Source: Pseudomonas orientalis
Lineage (GTDB): Bacteria; Pseudomonadota; Gammaproteobacteria; Pseudomonadales; Pseudomonadaceae
DNA: 64,000 nt
Reading direction: 5' to 3'
Assembly (NCBI RefSeq): GCF_001439815.1
Contig: NZ_JYLM01000002.1
Span: 372,001 to 436,000, forward strand
Shown here: in pieces, positions 26,938 through 37,531 of the stretch
Layout: each line of letters begins with the position of its first letter
Numbering within the stretch: position 1 is the stretch's first letter
The notes under the pieces: model-generated
Seen by the model: the letters and a program-made list of their open reading frames with translations, nothing else
Database searches by the model: none
What the model was told of the DNA's origin: nothing
Made by a program: the position numbers and the translations under genes

Positions 26938-28347
26938 ATGCGTTCGCTCGTCAGCGCCGTATGCCTGCTCATGACCTTTTCGGCCGGTATCCTGGCCGAG
27001 CCGCGCTCGTTTTCGCTCAACGATCCCAGCGGTCACTACCTGGTGGAAGTCCTGTTCCCCGACGCGCCTCAAGACCTGCAACAACTGGCGCCGGCACTGA
27101 TTACCCTGCGCGACAAAACCACCCTCGACATCCTGCAGCAGTTGCACACCCCAGCCGGCAATCTGCCGCTGGACCAGAACGGCAAGACCGACCCCTATCG
27201 TTTAATGGGACAGTACGGACTGCTGTACTTCCTGGATATCGACGCCGATGGCCGCCAGGATGTGGCGATCCGCAACGGCAGCAGTGACGATGACGACAGT
27301 CAGTACCACTACGATGTCTACCTGCAGGACCCGCAGCAGACGCAATGGCGGCGCAACGGCCCGTTGTCGGAACTGGCCAACGAAACCTTCGGCGGCATGT
27401 TCTCGGTCACCCCGAGCGACGGCATTATCCATTCCCAATCCGACCGAGGCTGCTGCTGGACCCGTGCCAGTCGCTTGCAGATGCGCGACGGCCAATTGGT
27501 GCGGCTCAGCGCCTACACCCAGGAGCAGGTCCCGCCCACCGAATTTGGCGAAAACTCCAGCATGCCCAGCGGCTTTATGCTGCGCACCACCGGCGAATGG
27601 AAAGACGGCCAGTGGGTGGAGACTCCACGGCTCGAAGGGCCGGTCAACGAAGATCCGCAGTACCTGGTCGGTACGCTCAACGGCAAGATCCCGGTACAGA
27701 TCTGGTACCAGCAGCAGGGCGCGGTGCTGATCGGCGAGTTGCGTTATACCAAGAGCGGCAGCGGCGACCCGATCAAGCTGGTGGGCGACCAGGACGAGTA
27801 CGATGGCAAGCCGTTTATCTACCTGCACGAGTATGCCGATGACGGCCATCAAACCGGCATCTGGCGCATCACCCGGCAGACCGTTGCGCCTTATCTCTAC
27901 AGTGGCACCTGGGTCAGCGACGCCAAGGGCAGCCCGCGCGAACTGGCCATCGACCTGCGCTCCGATGACCGCGAACCGGAATACAAGAAACTCGGCGATG
28001 TGCCCCGCGACCAGCGCAGCGGCCATTACCAGATGCGCGATGACTTCCTGGGCCGCGACGGTGACCTGGAGCTGAACATCCTGCCCGAGCGCGATGCCCA
28101 GGGCCGGGAAATCGCCGAATTGAGCATAACGCTCAAGGACGCCGGCACCTCCCATGTGATCGTCACGGAGCAGCACCGGGTGCCGATGCAAACCGACAAC
28201 CTGATCATCGTGCGTGAACCCCTGGCGCCCAAATCCAACGGGCCGTATCACATCCAACTGGTCAAGAACTTTGCCGTGATCAATCACAACTCGGCGCCGG
28301 ACGCGCAGGATTATCTGACCGGAATGTACCGCAGACAGCCGCGCTGA
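26938..28347 (+). CDS. Secreted protein of unknown function with acidic repeat-like motif
   Basis: A 469-residue exported protein with a signal peptide MRSLVSAVCLLMTFSAGILAEP. It contains FLDIDADGRQDVAIRNGSSD, an acidic loop like those in XAC2610-type/FG-GAP related proteins, and a paired cysteine GCCWTRASRLQMRD. The rest is beta-rich. No catalytic motif was recognised. The ATG at 26938 gives the signal peptide; an upstream in-frame ATG at 26893 does not. A 7-bp hairpin (28366-28385) follows the stop. Confidence 0.7.
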   Translation: MRSLVSAVCLLMTFSAGILAEPRSFSLNDPSGHYLVEVLFPDAPQDLQQLAPALITLRDKTTLDILQQLHTPAGNLPLDQNGKTDPYRLMGQYGLLYFLDIDADGRQDVAIRNGSSDDDDSQYHYDVYLQDPQQTQWRRNGPLSELANETFGGMFSVTPSDGIIHSQSDRGCCWTRASRLQMRDGQLVRLSAYTQEQVPPTEFGENSSMPSGFMLRTTGEWKDGQWVETPRLEGPVNEDPQYLVGTLNGKIPVQIWYQQQGAVLIGELRYTKSGSGDPIKLVGDQDEYDGKPFIYLHEYADDGHQTGIWRITRQTVAPYLYSGTWVSDAKGSPRELAIDLRSDDREPEYKKLGDVPRDQRSGHYQMRDDFLGRDGDLELNILPERDAQGREIAELSITLKDAGTSHVIVTEQHRVPMQTDNLIIVREPLAPKSNGPYHIQLVKNFAVINHNSAPDAQDYLTGMYRRQPR

Positions 28348-28465
28348 ACACCGATGACCTAAGACGCAGGTGATTGCCCACCTGCACACGGAACCGCTAC
28401 CCTGGTTTTGACCTCTCCAGCCACCGACCGTAACAGTGAGTCACGGTCTGCACCGAATCAGGACG

Positions 28466-31400
28466 ATGAACGATTATTCTCTGAAACTTGCCAACTACTG
28501 GCGAAACTCGTTGGCCGACGCGGAAAACGGCAATGGCGCCTTGTCCCCCAGTCATGTCAAAACCTATTCGGTCGTACCTTTGGCCGCATTGGCCGCCGGG
28601 TGTGTGCCGGTCGAGCAGGTGGACCTCCTATTCGCCGATGAACCGGCGCAACGGCTCCACGTGGATGTCACGCTACGCCCGTTTGTGTACGCCTCGCGCA
28701 AGGAACACCGCATGGCGCGCAGAGGGCTGCCGGCCTTTATCACGCCGATCATTTGCCGGGTGTCGGTCACCCGTGACGGGCTCATCTATCCGACCGGGCC
28801 CGCGCTGGTACCCCGCGATATTCTGGAGCCGTTGGACCGCGACAATTTCACCATTGGCGCCCAACATGACCTGGACCGATTTTTAACCGCGCAAGACGCG
28901 CCGCAATTCGAAGTGCCAGCCCCTGGCGCAGAAATGCAGCCCGACGAATATCACGACAAATGGCTCACCTACCTGCGCTACTGCAAGACCTTGTTTCAAA
29001 CGGTGTGCAACGCCTGGAATGGAGCGGACGATGGTTTCGACCCGGCCAGCTATTGCTACGTGTTCAAGGAGCAGAAGGCCGACGGTTTCAGTCGCAATAT
29101 CGTGGCGCTTTACGATCATCTGCGCCTCGCCAAACCCGAGGCGCCGTTGTTCGAGCGCTTTGCGCAACGTGAACCCACACCCGATGAGCGCTGCCTGCCC
29201 GCCAATGGCCTGTTCGCCGGGCGAGGCGGGCATGCCGGTGATGAATACGCCCTGGCGCCGGCCCAGCGCGACAGTCTTGCGCACCTGCTGGCGGGTAACA
29301 CCGGGGATATCCTCGCGGTCAACGGGCCGCCGGGTACCGGCAAGACCACCTTGCTGTTGTCCGTGGTCGCGTCGCTCTGGGCCAGGGCCGCAGCCGAGGG
29401 TGGCGAGCCGCCTGTGATCGTCGCCAGTTCGACCAACAATCAGGCGGTCACCAACATCATCAAGGCCTTTGGTAAGGATTTCTCGGCAGGCACCGGCCCC
29501 TTTGCCGGACGCTGGCTTCCCGATATCAGCAGCTTTGGCGCCTACTTTCCGACAGCCTCGGCGGAAGCGGAGATGGCCCGCACCTTCCAGACCAAGAGCT
29601 TTTATCTGGCGCTGGAGACGCAGGCCTATATCGATAAAGCGCAGCAGGCCTATCTGGAGCGCGCCGCCATCGCTTTTCCGGGACAGTCGCAGCCCACGCT
29701 CAAGGGCACCGTCGACGCGCTTCAGGCCCGGATTCGCCTGCGCCTGCAGCAGCTCAGTGATATCGAGCAAGGGTGGGCCAGATTGCGGGTGGCGCGCGAT
29801 GCCATCAAGGCCTTGCTGGGCGATGATCCACAGGCGGCGATCGCGGGTCTTGAAGCGCAACGGCAGGCGCTGTCCGAGCGGCTGGAGCATGCCAAGGCAC
29901 GGCTGAAAGACTTCAGGCATTACCTGGCCCACGAGTCGCTGGTGTATACGCTGTTCGGCTGGTTCGGCCCGATTGCCGCCAAGCGCCTGCGCCTGGCCAA
30001 GCTGCACGTCGATGAGGCTGATGCACAGCTGCAGGAGGCCACCGATGTGCATGACATCGAGCGCCGGTTGACGGCCGCAGTGGCGCATTACGCACAAAGC
30101 CTGAAAACCCTCGAAACCCAGCGTGAGCGTGTGGAGCAACTGCTGCGCGGCGAACAGCGTGAGCTGTTGAACTGGCAGGCGGTGATTGGCCGGTTGCCCC
30201 AGGCGGCCGGCAAACCCGCCGCCCAGGTGACCCTGGAAGACTGCGACCGTTGGGCGGACACCTCGTTGCGCTTCGAGACGTTCCTGCTGACCACGCATTA
30301 CTGGGAGGGTCGTTGGCTGCTGGAAGTCATCGACGAGCTGCCGCTGATTCTCAAAAGCCGCAATAAAACCGGGCGCAAGACGTTGGAGAAAAACTGGCGC
30401 CGCTGGATGAAGCTCACGCCCTGCGTCGTCGCGACATTTTACCGGCTGCCCGCAGAGCTGTCTTGCCAGCGCCACGATGGCAATGGTCTGGTCGGCGATT
30501 ACGCGCTGAACTTCATCGACCTGCTGATCGTGGACGAAGCCGGTCAGGTACTGCCCGAGGTGGCGGCGCCGTCGTTCGCCCTGGCGCGCCAAGCGCTGGT
30601 GATTGGCGACACCCAGCAGATCGAACCCATCTGGTCGGTGCTGCCGGCGGTGGATATCGGCAATCTGCTCGCCGCCGGCCTGTTGTCGCGCAGCCGCGTG
30701 GACGACGAGTACATGGCCTTTTGTGACAGCGGACGCAGCGCCGCCAGTGGCAGCGTCATGGCGATTGCACAGTCCACCAGCCGCTATCACTACGACCGCG
30801 ACCTGGCGCGCGGCTTGTACCTGTACGAACATCGCCGTTGTTATGATTCGATCATCGATTACTGCAATGCGCTCTGCTACAAGGGCAAGCTGCAACCCCG
30901 GCGCGGCGCCAAACCCGAGGGCGGCCTGCCGGGGCTGGGTTACCTGCATATCGACGGGATCTGCCAGCAGAAGCAGGGCGGCAGCCGCCATAACCTGCTG
31001 GAAGCCCAGACCATTGCGGCCTGGATCAAGGCCCATGAACAGCAGCTCACCCAGCGCTACGGCAAGGAACTCTGGGAAATCCTCGGGGTGATCACGCCGT
31101 TCGGTGCCCAGACCCAGGCAATCACCGACGCGTGCAGCGCATTGGGTATTCGTACCGGCAAAGGCGACGGTGAACTCACCGTTGGCACCGTGCACTCTTT
31201 CCAGGGCGCCGAACGGCCGGTGGTGATTTTTTCCGCAGTGTATTCCAAGCATGCCGACGGTCCTTTTATCGACCGCCGCGACAGCATGCTGAACGTGGCC
31301 GTTTCCCGGGCCAAGGACAGTTTCCTCGTATTCGGCGATATGGACCTGTTCAGCCAGATACCCACCAGCAAGCCGCGCGGGAGGCTGGCGCAGTACCTGC

Positions 31401-31969
31401 TGAACAGCCCGGAGAATGAGCTCACATTCGATTTTCAACCCCGGGTGGATTTGCTCACGGTGCGCACCGGCTTGAGTCATCTGCATGAATTTGCCGAGCA
31501 TGATCGGTTTCTGTTGCAGACGCTGGAAACCGCGCAACAGCAGGTCCAGATCGTGACGCCCTGGGTGCGGCTGCGCGGCATGCGCGAAAGCGGTGCCCTC
31601 CAGGCCATGTGCGGTACCGTCCAGCGCGGGGTGCCCGTAACGGTGTATACCGATTTGCGCTTCAACACAGACATCGGCCACGGCAAGTCCGACGGTGATC
31701 CCGGCAAAATCGCCGAATTCAAGGATGCGCTTGCGACCCTCAAGCGCCACGATGTGCAGGTGCGCGTGGTCAACAAGGTGCACAGTAAACTGGTGATGGC
31801 CGATGAGCAGCTGCTGTGTGTCGGTTCATTCAATTGGCTGAGCGCTGCACGCTCGGGCGATTATGTGCACCATGAAACGTCCATGGTCTACCACGGGCCG
31901 GACGTCAGCAGCGAGCTGGCAATCAACCGCAAGAACCTGGGGCAACGCTTGATCTCAAGCCAGCCCTAG
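28466..31969 (+). CDS. SF1 helicase fused to PLD-type phosphodiesterase (Mokosh type II-like)
   Basis: A 1167-residue protein. Residues 1-280 are an unclassified N-terminal region. Walker A GPPGTGKTTLL is near 287; Walker B LLIVDEAGQVLPEV near 685; GDTQQIEP near 713; TVHSFQGAERPVVIFS near 908; and NVAVSRAKDSFLVFGD near 942: an Upf1/DNA2-like SF1 helicase (COG1112). Between Walker A and B there is a roughly 400-residue helical, coiled-coil rich insertion. The C-terminus has one HKD motif, HSKLVMAD, near 1105 followed by GSFNW, as in PLD nucleases. This helicase-PLD fusion is the architecture of the single-gene Mokosh (MkoC) anti-phage system. The ATG at 28466 follows AGGACG. Confidence 0.8.
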   Translation: MNDYSLKLANYWRNSLADAENGNGALSPSHVKTYSVVPLAALAAGCVPVEQVDLLFADEPAQRLHVDVTLRPFVYASRKEHRMARRGLPAFITPIICRVSVTRDGLIYPTGPALVPRDILEPLDRDNFTIGAQHDLDRFLTAQDAPQFEVPAPGAEMQPDEYHDKWLTYLRYCKTLFQTVCNAWNGADDGFDPASYCYVFKEQKADGFSRNIVALYDHLRLAKPEAPLFERFAQREPTPDERCLPANGLFAGRGGHAGDEYALAPAQRDSLAHLLAGNTGDILAVNGPPGTGKTTLLLSVVASLWARAAAEGGEPPVIVASSTNNQAVTNIIKAFGKDFSAGTGPFAGRWLPDISSFGAYFPTASAEAEMARTFQTKSFYLALETQAYIDKAQQAYLERAAIAFPGQSQPTLKGTVDALQARIRLRLQQLSDIEQGWARLRVARDAIKALLGDDPQAAIAGLEAQRQALSERLEHAKARLKDFRHYLAHESLVYTLFGWFGPIAAKRLRLAKLHVDEADAQLQEATDVHDIERRLTAAVAHYAQSLKTLETQRERVEQLLRGEQRELLNWQAVIGRLPQAAGKPAAQVTLEDCDRWADTSLRFETFLLTTHYWEGRWLLEVIDELPLILKSRNKTGRKTLEKNWRRWMKLTPCVVATFYRLPAELSCQRHDGNGLVGDYALNFIDLLIVDEAGQVLPEVAAPSFALARQALVIGDTQQIEPIWSVLPAVDIGNLLAAGLLSRSRVDDEYMAFCDSGRSAASGSVMAIAQSTSRYHYDRDLARGLYLYEHRRCYDSIIDYCNALCYKGKLQPRRGAKPEGGLPGLGYLHIDGICQQKQGGSRHNLLEAQTIAAWIKAHEQQLTQRYGKELWEILGVITPFGAQTQAITDACSALGIRTGKGDGELTVGTVHSFQGAERPVVIFSAVYSKHADGPFIDRRDSMLNVAVSRAKDSFLVFGDMDLFSQIPTSKPRGRLAQYLLNSPENELTFDFQPRVDLLTVRTGLSHLHEFAEHDRFLLQTLETAQQQVQIVTPWVRLRGMRESGALQAMCGTVQRGVPVTVYTDLRFNTDIGHGKSDGDPGKIAEFKDALATLKRHDVQVRVVNKVHSKLVMADEQLLCVGSFNWLSAARSGDYVHHETSMVYHGPDVSSELAINRKNLGQRLISSQP

Positions 31970-32113
31970 CCTGGCGCAACGCTATGCCAGGGGCCGCAGG
32001 CTGCTGGCATGGCAATACCGACCAGCAGCCCACGCGCAAAATCCTGCGACTTCCCGGCGAAAATCTTCATAATGGCGGCCATTTTGTTTAGCCCGTTATT
32101 CTGGTGTGCCCGC

Positions 32114-34312
32114 ATGGAAATTAAGGTCAACTTTCTCGACAACCTTCGACTTGAAGCCAAGTTCGATGATTTCACGGTGATTGCCGACCAGCCGATTCGC
32201 TACAAGGGCGACGGTTCGGCGCCGGGACCATTCGATTACTTCCTGGCTTCGTCGGCGTTGTGCGCGGCATATTTTGTTAAGCTGTACTGCGCCACGCGCA
32301 ATATTCCCACCGAGAATATTCGCCTGTCGCAGAACAACATCGTCGACCCGGAAAACCGCTACAACCAGATATTCAAGATCCAGGTCGAACTGCCGGCGGA
32401 CATCTCCGACAAGGACCGCCAGGGCATCCTGCGCTCCATCGACCGTTGCACCGTGAAGAAAGTGGTGCAGGCCGGGCCTGAGTTCGTGATCGAGCAAGTG
32501 GACAACCTCGACGCCGACGCCCAGGCGTTGTTGATGCCCAACTCTACCTCCGAGGCGGGCACTTACATTGCCGGCAAGGACCTGCCGCTGGAGCAGACCA
32601 TCGCCAATATGTCGGCGATCCTGGCGGGCCTGGGCATGAAGATCGAGATCGCCTCGTGGCGCAATATCGTACCCAACGTCTGGTCGCTGCATATCCGCGA
32701 TGCCCACTCGCCGATGTGTTTTACCAACGGCAAGGGCGCGACGAAAGAGGGCGCGCTGGCGTCGGCGCTGGGCGAGTTTATCGAGCGGCTCAATTGCAAC
32801 TTCTTCTACAACGACCAGTTCTGGGGTGAAGAGCTGGCCAATGCGCCGTTCGTGCATTACCCGGATGAGCGCTGGTTCCAGCCGGGCCCGAACGACGAGC
32901 TGCCGAGCGAGATCCTCGACGCTTACTGCCGCAAGGTCTACGACCGCGAAGGCGAGCTGCGCGGTTCGCACCTGTTCGACACCAACTCCGGTAACCAGGA
33001 GCGCGGCATTGTCTCGCTGCCGTTCGTGCGCCAGTCCGATGGCGAGGTGGTGTACTTCCCCTCCAACCTGATCGAAAACCTCTACCTGAGCAACGGCATG
33101 AGTGCCGGTAACACCTTGGCCGAAGCCCAGGTGCAGTGCCTGTCGGAGATTTTCGAGCGGGCGGTGAAGCGCGAAATCATCGAAGGCGAATTTGCTCTGC
33201 CGGACGTACCCGCCGAAGTGCTGGCCAAATACCCTGGCATCCTCGCCGGTATTGAAGGCCTGGAGGCCCAGGGCTTCCCGGTGCTGGTCAAGGATGCGTC
33301 CCTGGGCGGTGAATTCCCGGTGATGTGCGTGACCCTGATGAACCCGCGCACCGGCGGTGTATTCGCCTCGTTCGGCGCGCACCCAAGCCTTGAAGTGGCG
33401 CTGGAACGCAGCCTCACCGAACTGCTGCAGGGCCGCAGCTTCGAAGGCTTGAACGACTTGCCGCAGCCGACCTTCGAAGGCCAGGCGGTCACCGAGCCGA
33501 ACAACTTCGTCGAGCACTTTATCGACTCCAGCGGTGTGGTGTCGTGGCGCTTCTTCAGTGCCCGGTCGGATTACGAGTTCGTCGAGTGGGACTTCTCCGG
33601 CCATGGCGAAGACTCCAACGCCCAGGAGGCCGCGACGCTGTTCGGCATCCTGGAGGGCATGGGCAAAGAATCGTACATGGCGGTGTATGAACACCTTGGC
33701 GCCACCGCCTGCCGCATCCTGGTGCCGGACTATTCGGAAATCTACCCGGTGGACGACCTGATCTGGGACAACACCAACAAGGCGCTGTTCTTCCGTGAAG
33801 ACATCCTCAACCTGCACCGCCTTGATGAGCAGGCTTTGCAGGCCTTGGTCGAGCGCTTGATCGAAAGCGAGCTGGACGACTACACCGATATCACCACCCT
33901 GATCGGCATCGAGTTCGACGACAACACCGCTTGGGGCCAGTTGACCATCCTGGAATTGAAACTGCTGATCTTCCTGGCCTTGAAGCAGTATGAGGAGGCC
34001 AAGGAGTGCGTGGAAATGTTCCTGCAGTACAACGACAACACCGTCGAGCGTGGGCTGTTTTACCAGGCAATGAATGCGGTGCTGGAGATGGAGCTGGACG
34101 ACGACCTGGAACTGGCCGACTACGAAGCCAACTTCCGGCGCATGTTTGGCAATGAACGCATGGACGCGGTGATCGGCTCGGTGGAGGGCAGTGTGCGTTT
34201 TTATGGGCTGACGCCGACCAGCATGAAGCTGGAAGGGCTGGACCGGCATTTGCGTTTGATCGACAGCTACAAGAAACTGCACAGCGCACGGGCCAACATC
34301 ACCCAGGCCTGA
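32114..34312 (+). CDS. OsmC-YcaO fusion protein
   Basis: A 732-residue protein. Residues 1-140 are OsmC-like (MEIKVNFLDNLRLEAKFDDF; KGDGSAPGPFDYFLASSALC), the fold of organic hydroperoxide reductases. The remainder is a YcaO domain with the ATP-binding segments TKEGALASALGEFIERLNCN, AEAQVQCLSEIFERAVKREI, and a helical C-terminal tail. Stand-alone YcaO of this kind is linked in E. coli to RimO-dependent ribosomal protein S12 methylthiolation; no precursor peptide or dehydrogenase for azole peptide synthesis is nearby. The Shine-Dalgarno is weak; a start 45 nt upstream (MAAILFS) cannot be excluded. Confidence 0.85.
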   Translation: MEIKVNFLDNLRLEAKFDDFTVIADQPIRYKGDGSAPGPFDYFLASSALCAAYFVKLYCATRNIPTENIRLSQNNIVDPENRYNQIFKIQVELPADISDKDRQGILRSIDRCTVKKVVQAGPEFVIEQVDNLDADAQALLMPNSTSEAGTYIAGKDLPLEQTIANMSAILAGLGMKIEIASWRNIVPNVWSLHIRDAHSPMCFTNGKGATKEGALASALGEFIERLNCNFFYNDQFWGEELANAPFVHYPDERWFQPGPNDELPSEILDAYCRKVYDREGELRGSHLFDTNSGNQERGIVSLPFVRQSDGEVVYFPSNLIENLYLSNGMSAGNTLAEAQVQCLSEIFERAVKREIIEGEFALPDVPAEVLAKYPGILAGIEGLEAQGFPVLVKDASLGGEFPVMCVTLMNPRTGGVFASFGAHPSLEVALERSLTELLQGRSFEGLNDLPQPTFEGQAVTEPNNFVEHFIDSSGVVSWRFFSARSDYEFVEWDFSGHGEDSNAQEAATLFGILEGMGKESYMAVYEHLGATACRILVPDYSEIYPVDDLIWDNTNKALFFREDILNLHRLDEQALQALVERLIESELDDYTDITTLIGIEFDDNTAWGQLTILELKLLIFLALKQYEEAKECVEMFLQYNDNTVERGLFYQAMNAVLEMELDDDLELADYEANFRRMFGNERMDAVIGSVEGSVRFYGLTPTSMKLEGLDRHLRLIDSYKKLHSARANITQA

Positions 34313-34790
34313 TTAGCACAACCAATGTGGGAGGGGGCTTGCCCCCGATAGCGGTGGGTCAGCTGCCAATAAGCTGACTGACACACCGCTATCGGGGGCA
34401 AGCCCCCTCCCACAGTTTGATTGGTGTTTGACTTTAGATGTGTCCAGGGCCTGAGGCCAGATCTGCCCGCGCCGCCTAACCTCAGCTGATTAGCACAACC
34501 CGTGTGGGAGGGGGCTTGCCCCCGATAGCGGTGGGTCAGTTGCCAACAAGCTGGCTGATACACCGCCATCGGGGGCAAGCCCCCTCCCACAGTTTGATTG
34601 GTGTTTGAAGTTAGATGTGTGCCAGGGCCTGAGGCCAGATCTGCCCGCGCCGCCTAACCTCAGCTGATTAGCACAACCCGTGTGGGAGGGGGCTTGCCCC
34701 CGATAGCGGTGGGTCAGTTGCCAATAAGCTGGCTGATCCACCGCCATCGGGGGCAAGCCCCCTCCCACAGTTTGATTGGTGTTTAAGGTT
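34312..34790. repeat. Three tandem 177-178 bp units, each with a REPIN and a metB-tail copy
   Basis: Units start at 34312, 34489 and 34667 (ATTAGCACAACC). Each holds an 89-nt REPIN with 31-nt inverted arms (TGTGGGAGGGGGCTTGCCCC and so on) at 34326-34414, 34503-34591 and 34681-34769. After each REPIN in units 1 and 2 comes about 45 nt similar to the 3' end of the adjacent trans-sulfuration gene (TTAGATGTGTG, CCAGATCTGC). The third unit runs into the real gene end. This looks like a tandem duplication that included the gene's tail and then drifted. Confidence 0.85.
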
Positions 34791-35951
34791 AGATGTGTGA
34801 TAGAGCCTGGGCCAGATCTGCGCGCAAATCCTCTATATCTTCAACCCCCACCGACAAGCGCACCAACCCATCACCAATCCCCAACTGCGCCCGCGTCGCC
34901 GCCGGGATGCTCGCGTGGGTCATGATCGCCGGGTGTTCGATCAGGCTTTCCACGCCGCCCAAGCTCTCGGCCAGGGCGAATATGTTTACGTTTTCCAGAA
35001 AGCGCGTAGCGCCGGCCAGGTCGCTGTTCAAGTCGACAGAAATCATCCCGCCAAACCCGTGCATCTGCCGTTTGGCCAGCTCGTGCTGCGGGTGGGATTC
35101 AAGGCCCGGGTAGTAAACCCGCGACACCTGCGGCTGCTGCTCCAGCCAGGCCGCCAGTTCCAGCGCGTTGCTGCAATGGCGCTCCATGCGCAGGGCCAGG
35201 GTTTTCACGCCGCGCAGGGTCAGGAATGCATCGAAGGGCCCGGCGATGGCACCCACCGAGTTTTGCAGGAAGCCCAGGCGTTCGGCCAGTTCCGGGTTGT
35301 CGCCGACGATGGCGATGCCGCCGATCACATCCGAATGGCCGTTCAGGTACTTGGTGGTGGAGTGCACGACGATATCGCACCCCAGCTCCAGCGGGCGCTG
35401 GATCCACGGGCTGGCGAAGGTGTTGTCGGCCACGCACAGAATGCCGCGGGCGCGGCACACGCGGGCAATGGCGCTGAGGTCGGTAAGGCTCAGCAGCGGG
35501 TTGCTCGGTGTTTCGACCCAGACCATGCGCGTGTCGTCCTGCAGCGCCGCTTCGAAGGCCGACACGTCACTCAGGTCTACGTAGCTGAACCGGTGGCCGG
35601 CACTGCGCTGGCGCACCTTGTCGAACAGGCGGAAGCTGCCGCCATACAAGTCATTGCCGGAAACAATGTGCGCGCCGGCATCGAGCAACTCCAGCACCGT
35701 GGAAATCGCCGCCAGCCCCGAGGCGAACGCGAAGGCCTGGGTGCCGCCTTCAAGGTCGGCCACGCAACGCTCCAGGGCAAAGCGCGTGGGGTTGTGGGAG
35801 CGGCCGTAGTCGAAGCCTTTGTGCACGCCGGGGCTGTCTTGCAGGTAGGTGGAGTTGGCATAGATCGGCGGCATCAGCGCGCCCGTGGTCGGGTCGGGGG
35901 ATTGTCCGGCGTGGATCACACGGGTGGCAAACGCGCTTTTATCGGGCTGGC

Positions 35952-35955
<4 letters not shown>
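34789..35955 (-). CDS. PLP-dependent cystathionine gamma-lyase/synthase
   Basis: A 388-residue Cys/Met metabolism enzyme. It shows FATRVIHAGQSPDP, ALERCVADLEGGTQAFAFAS, the PLP lysine segment DIVVHSTTKYLNGHSDVIGG near residue 200, and GGMISVDLNSDL. In pseudomonads the pair of this gene with cystathionine beta-synthase (as PA0400-PA0399) carries out reverse trans-sulfuration from homocysteine to cysteine, so gamma-lyase is more likely than gamma-synthase. Its start overlaps the stop of the beta-synthase gene by 4 nt. Confidence 0.9.
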
Positions 35956-37328
<1,373 letters not shown>

Positions 37329-37531
37329 GTCGTCACCTGGTTACGGGATGGGCACAGGGTGGGGGACAGCAAATCACAGCATGGCTTGAAACATAGGCCG
37401 GTATCGCCAGGCTCGCAACCGGACGGTCCGATGCATGACTTTTTTTGGCGCATGGGCGATGGAAGGGGAGAGGGGCTGGTGAAGGTCAAATGTGGGAGCG
37501 CCCGGCAATCGCACAATAGCAACGCCCGCGC

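Noticed and set aside
28883..31783. A 966-codon open frame antisense to the helicase-PLD gene
   Set aside because: It is a mirror of a GC-rich gene (third-position bias). It has no motifs, a low-complexity composition and no ribosome site, whereas the plus strand carries complete helicase motifs.
32114..34312. RiPP (azole peptide) biosynthetic locus
   Set aside because: Only the YcaO-type protein is present; no precursor peptide, dehydrogenase, or exporter is adjacent.
34312..34790. CRISPR array
   Set aside because: Units are 177-178 bp, almost identical over their whole length, with internal inverted arms and no variable spacers; no cas genes nearby.
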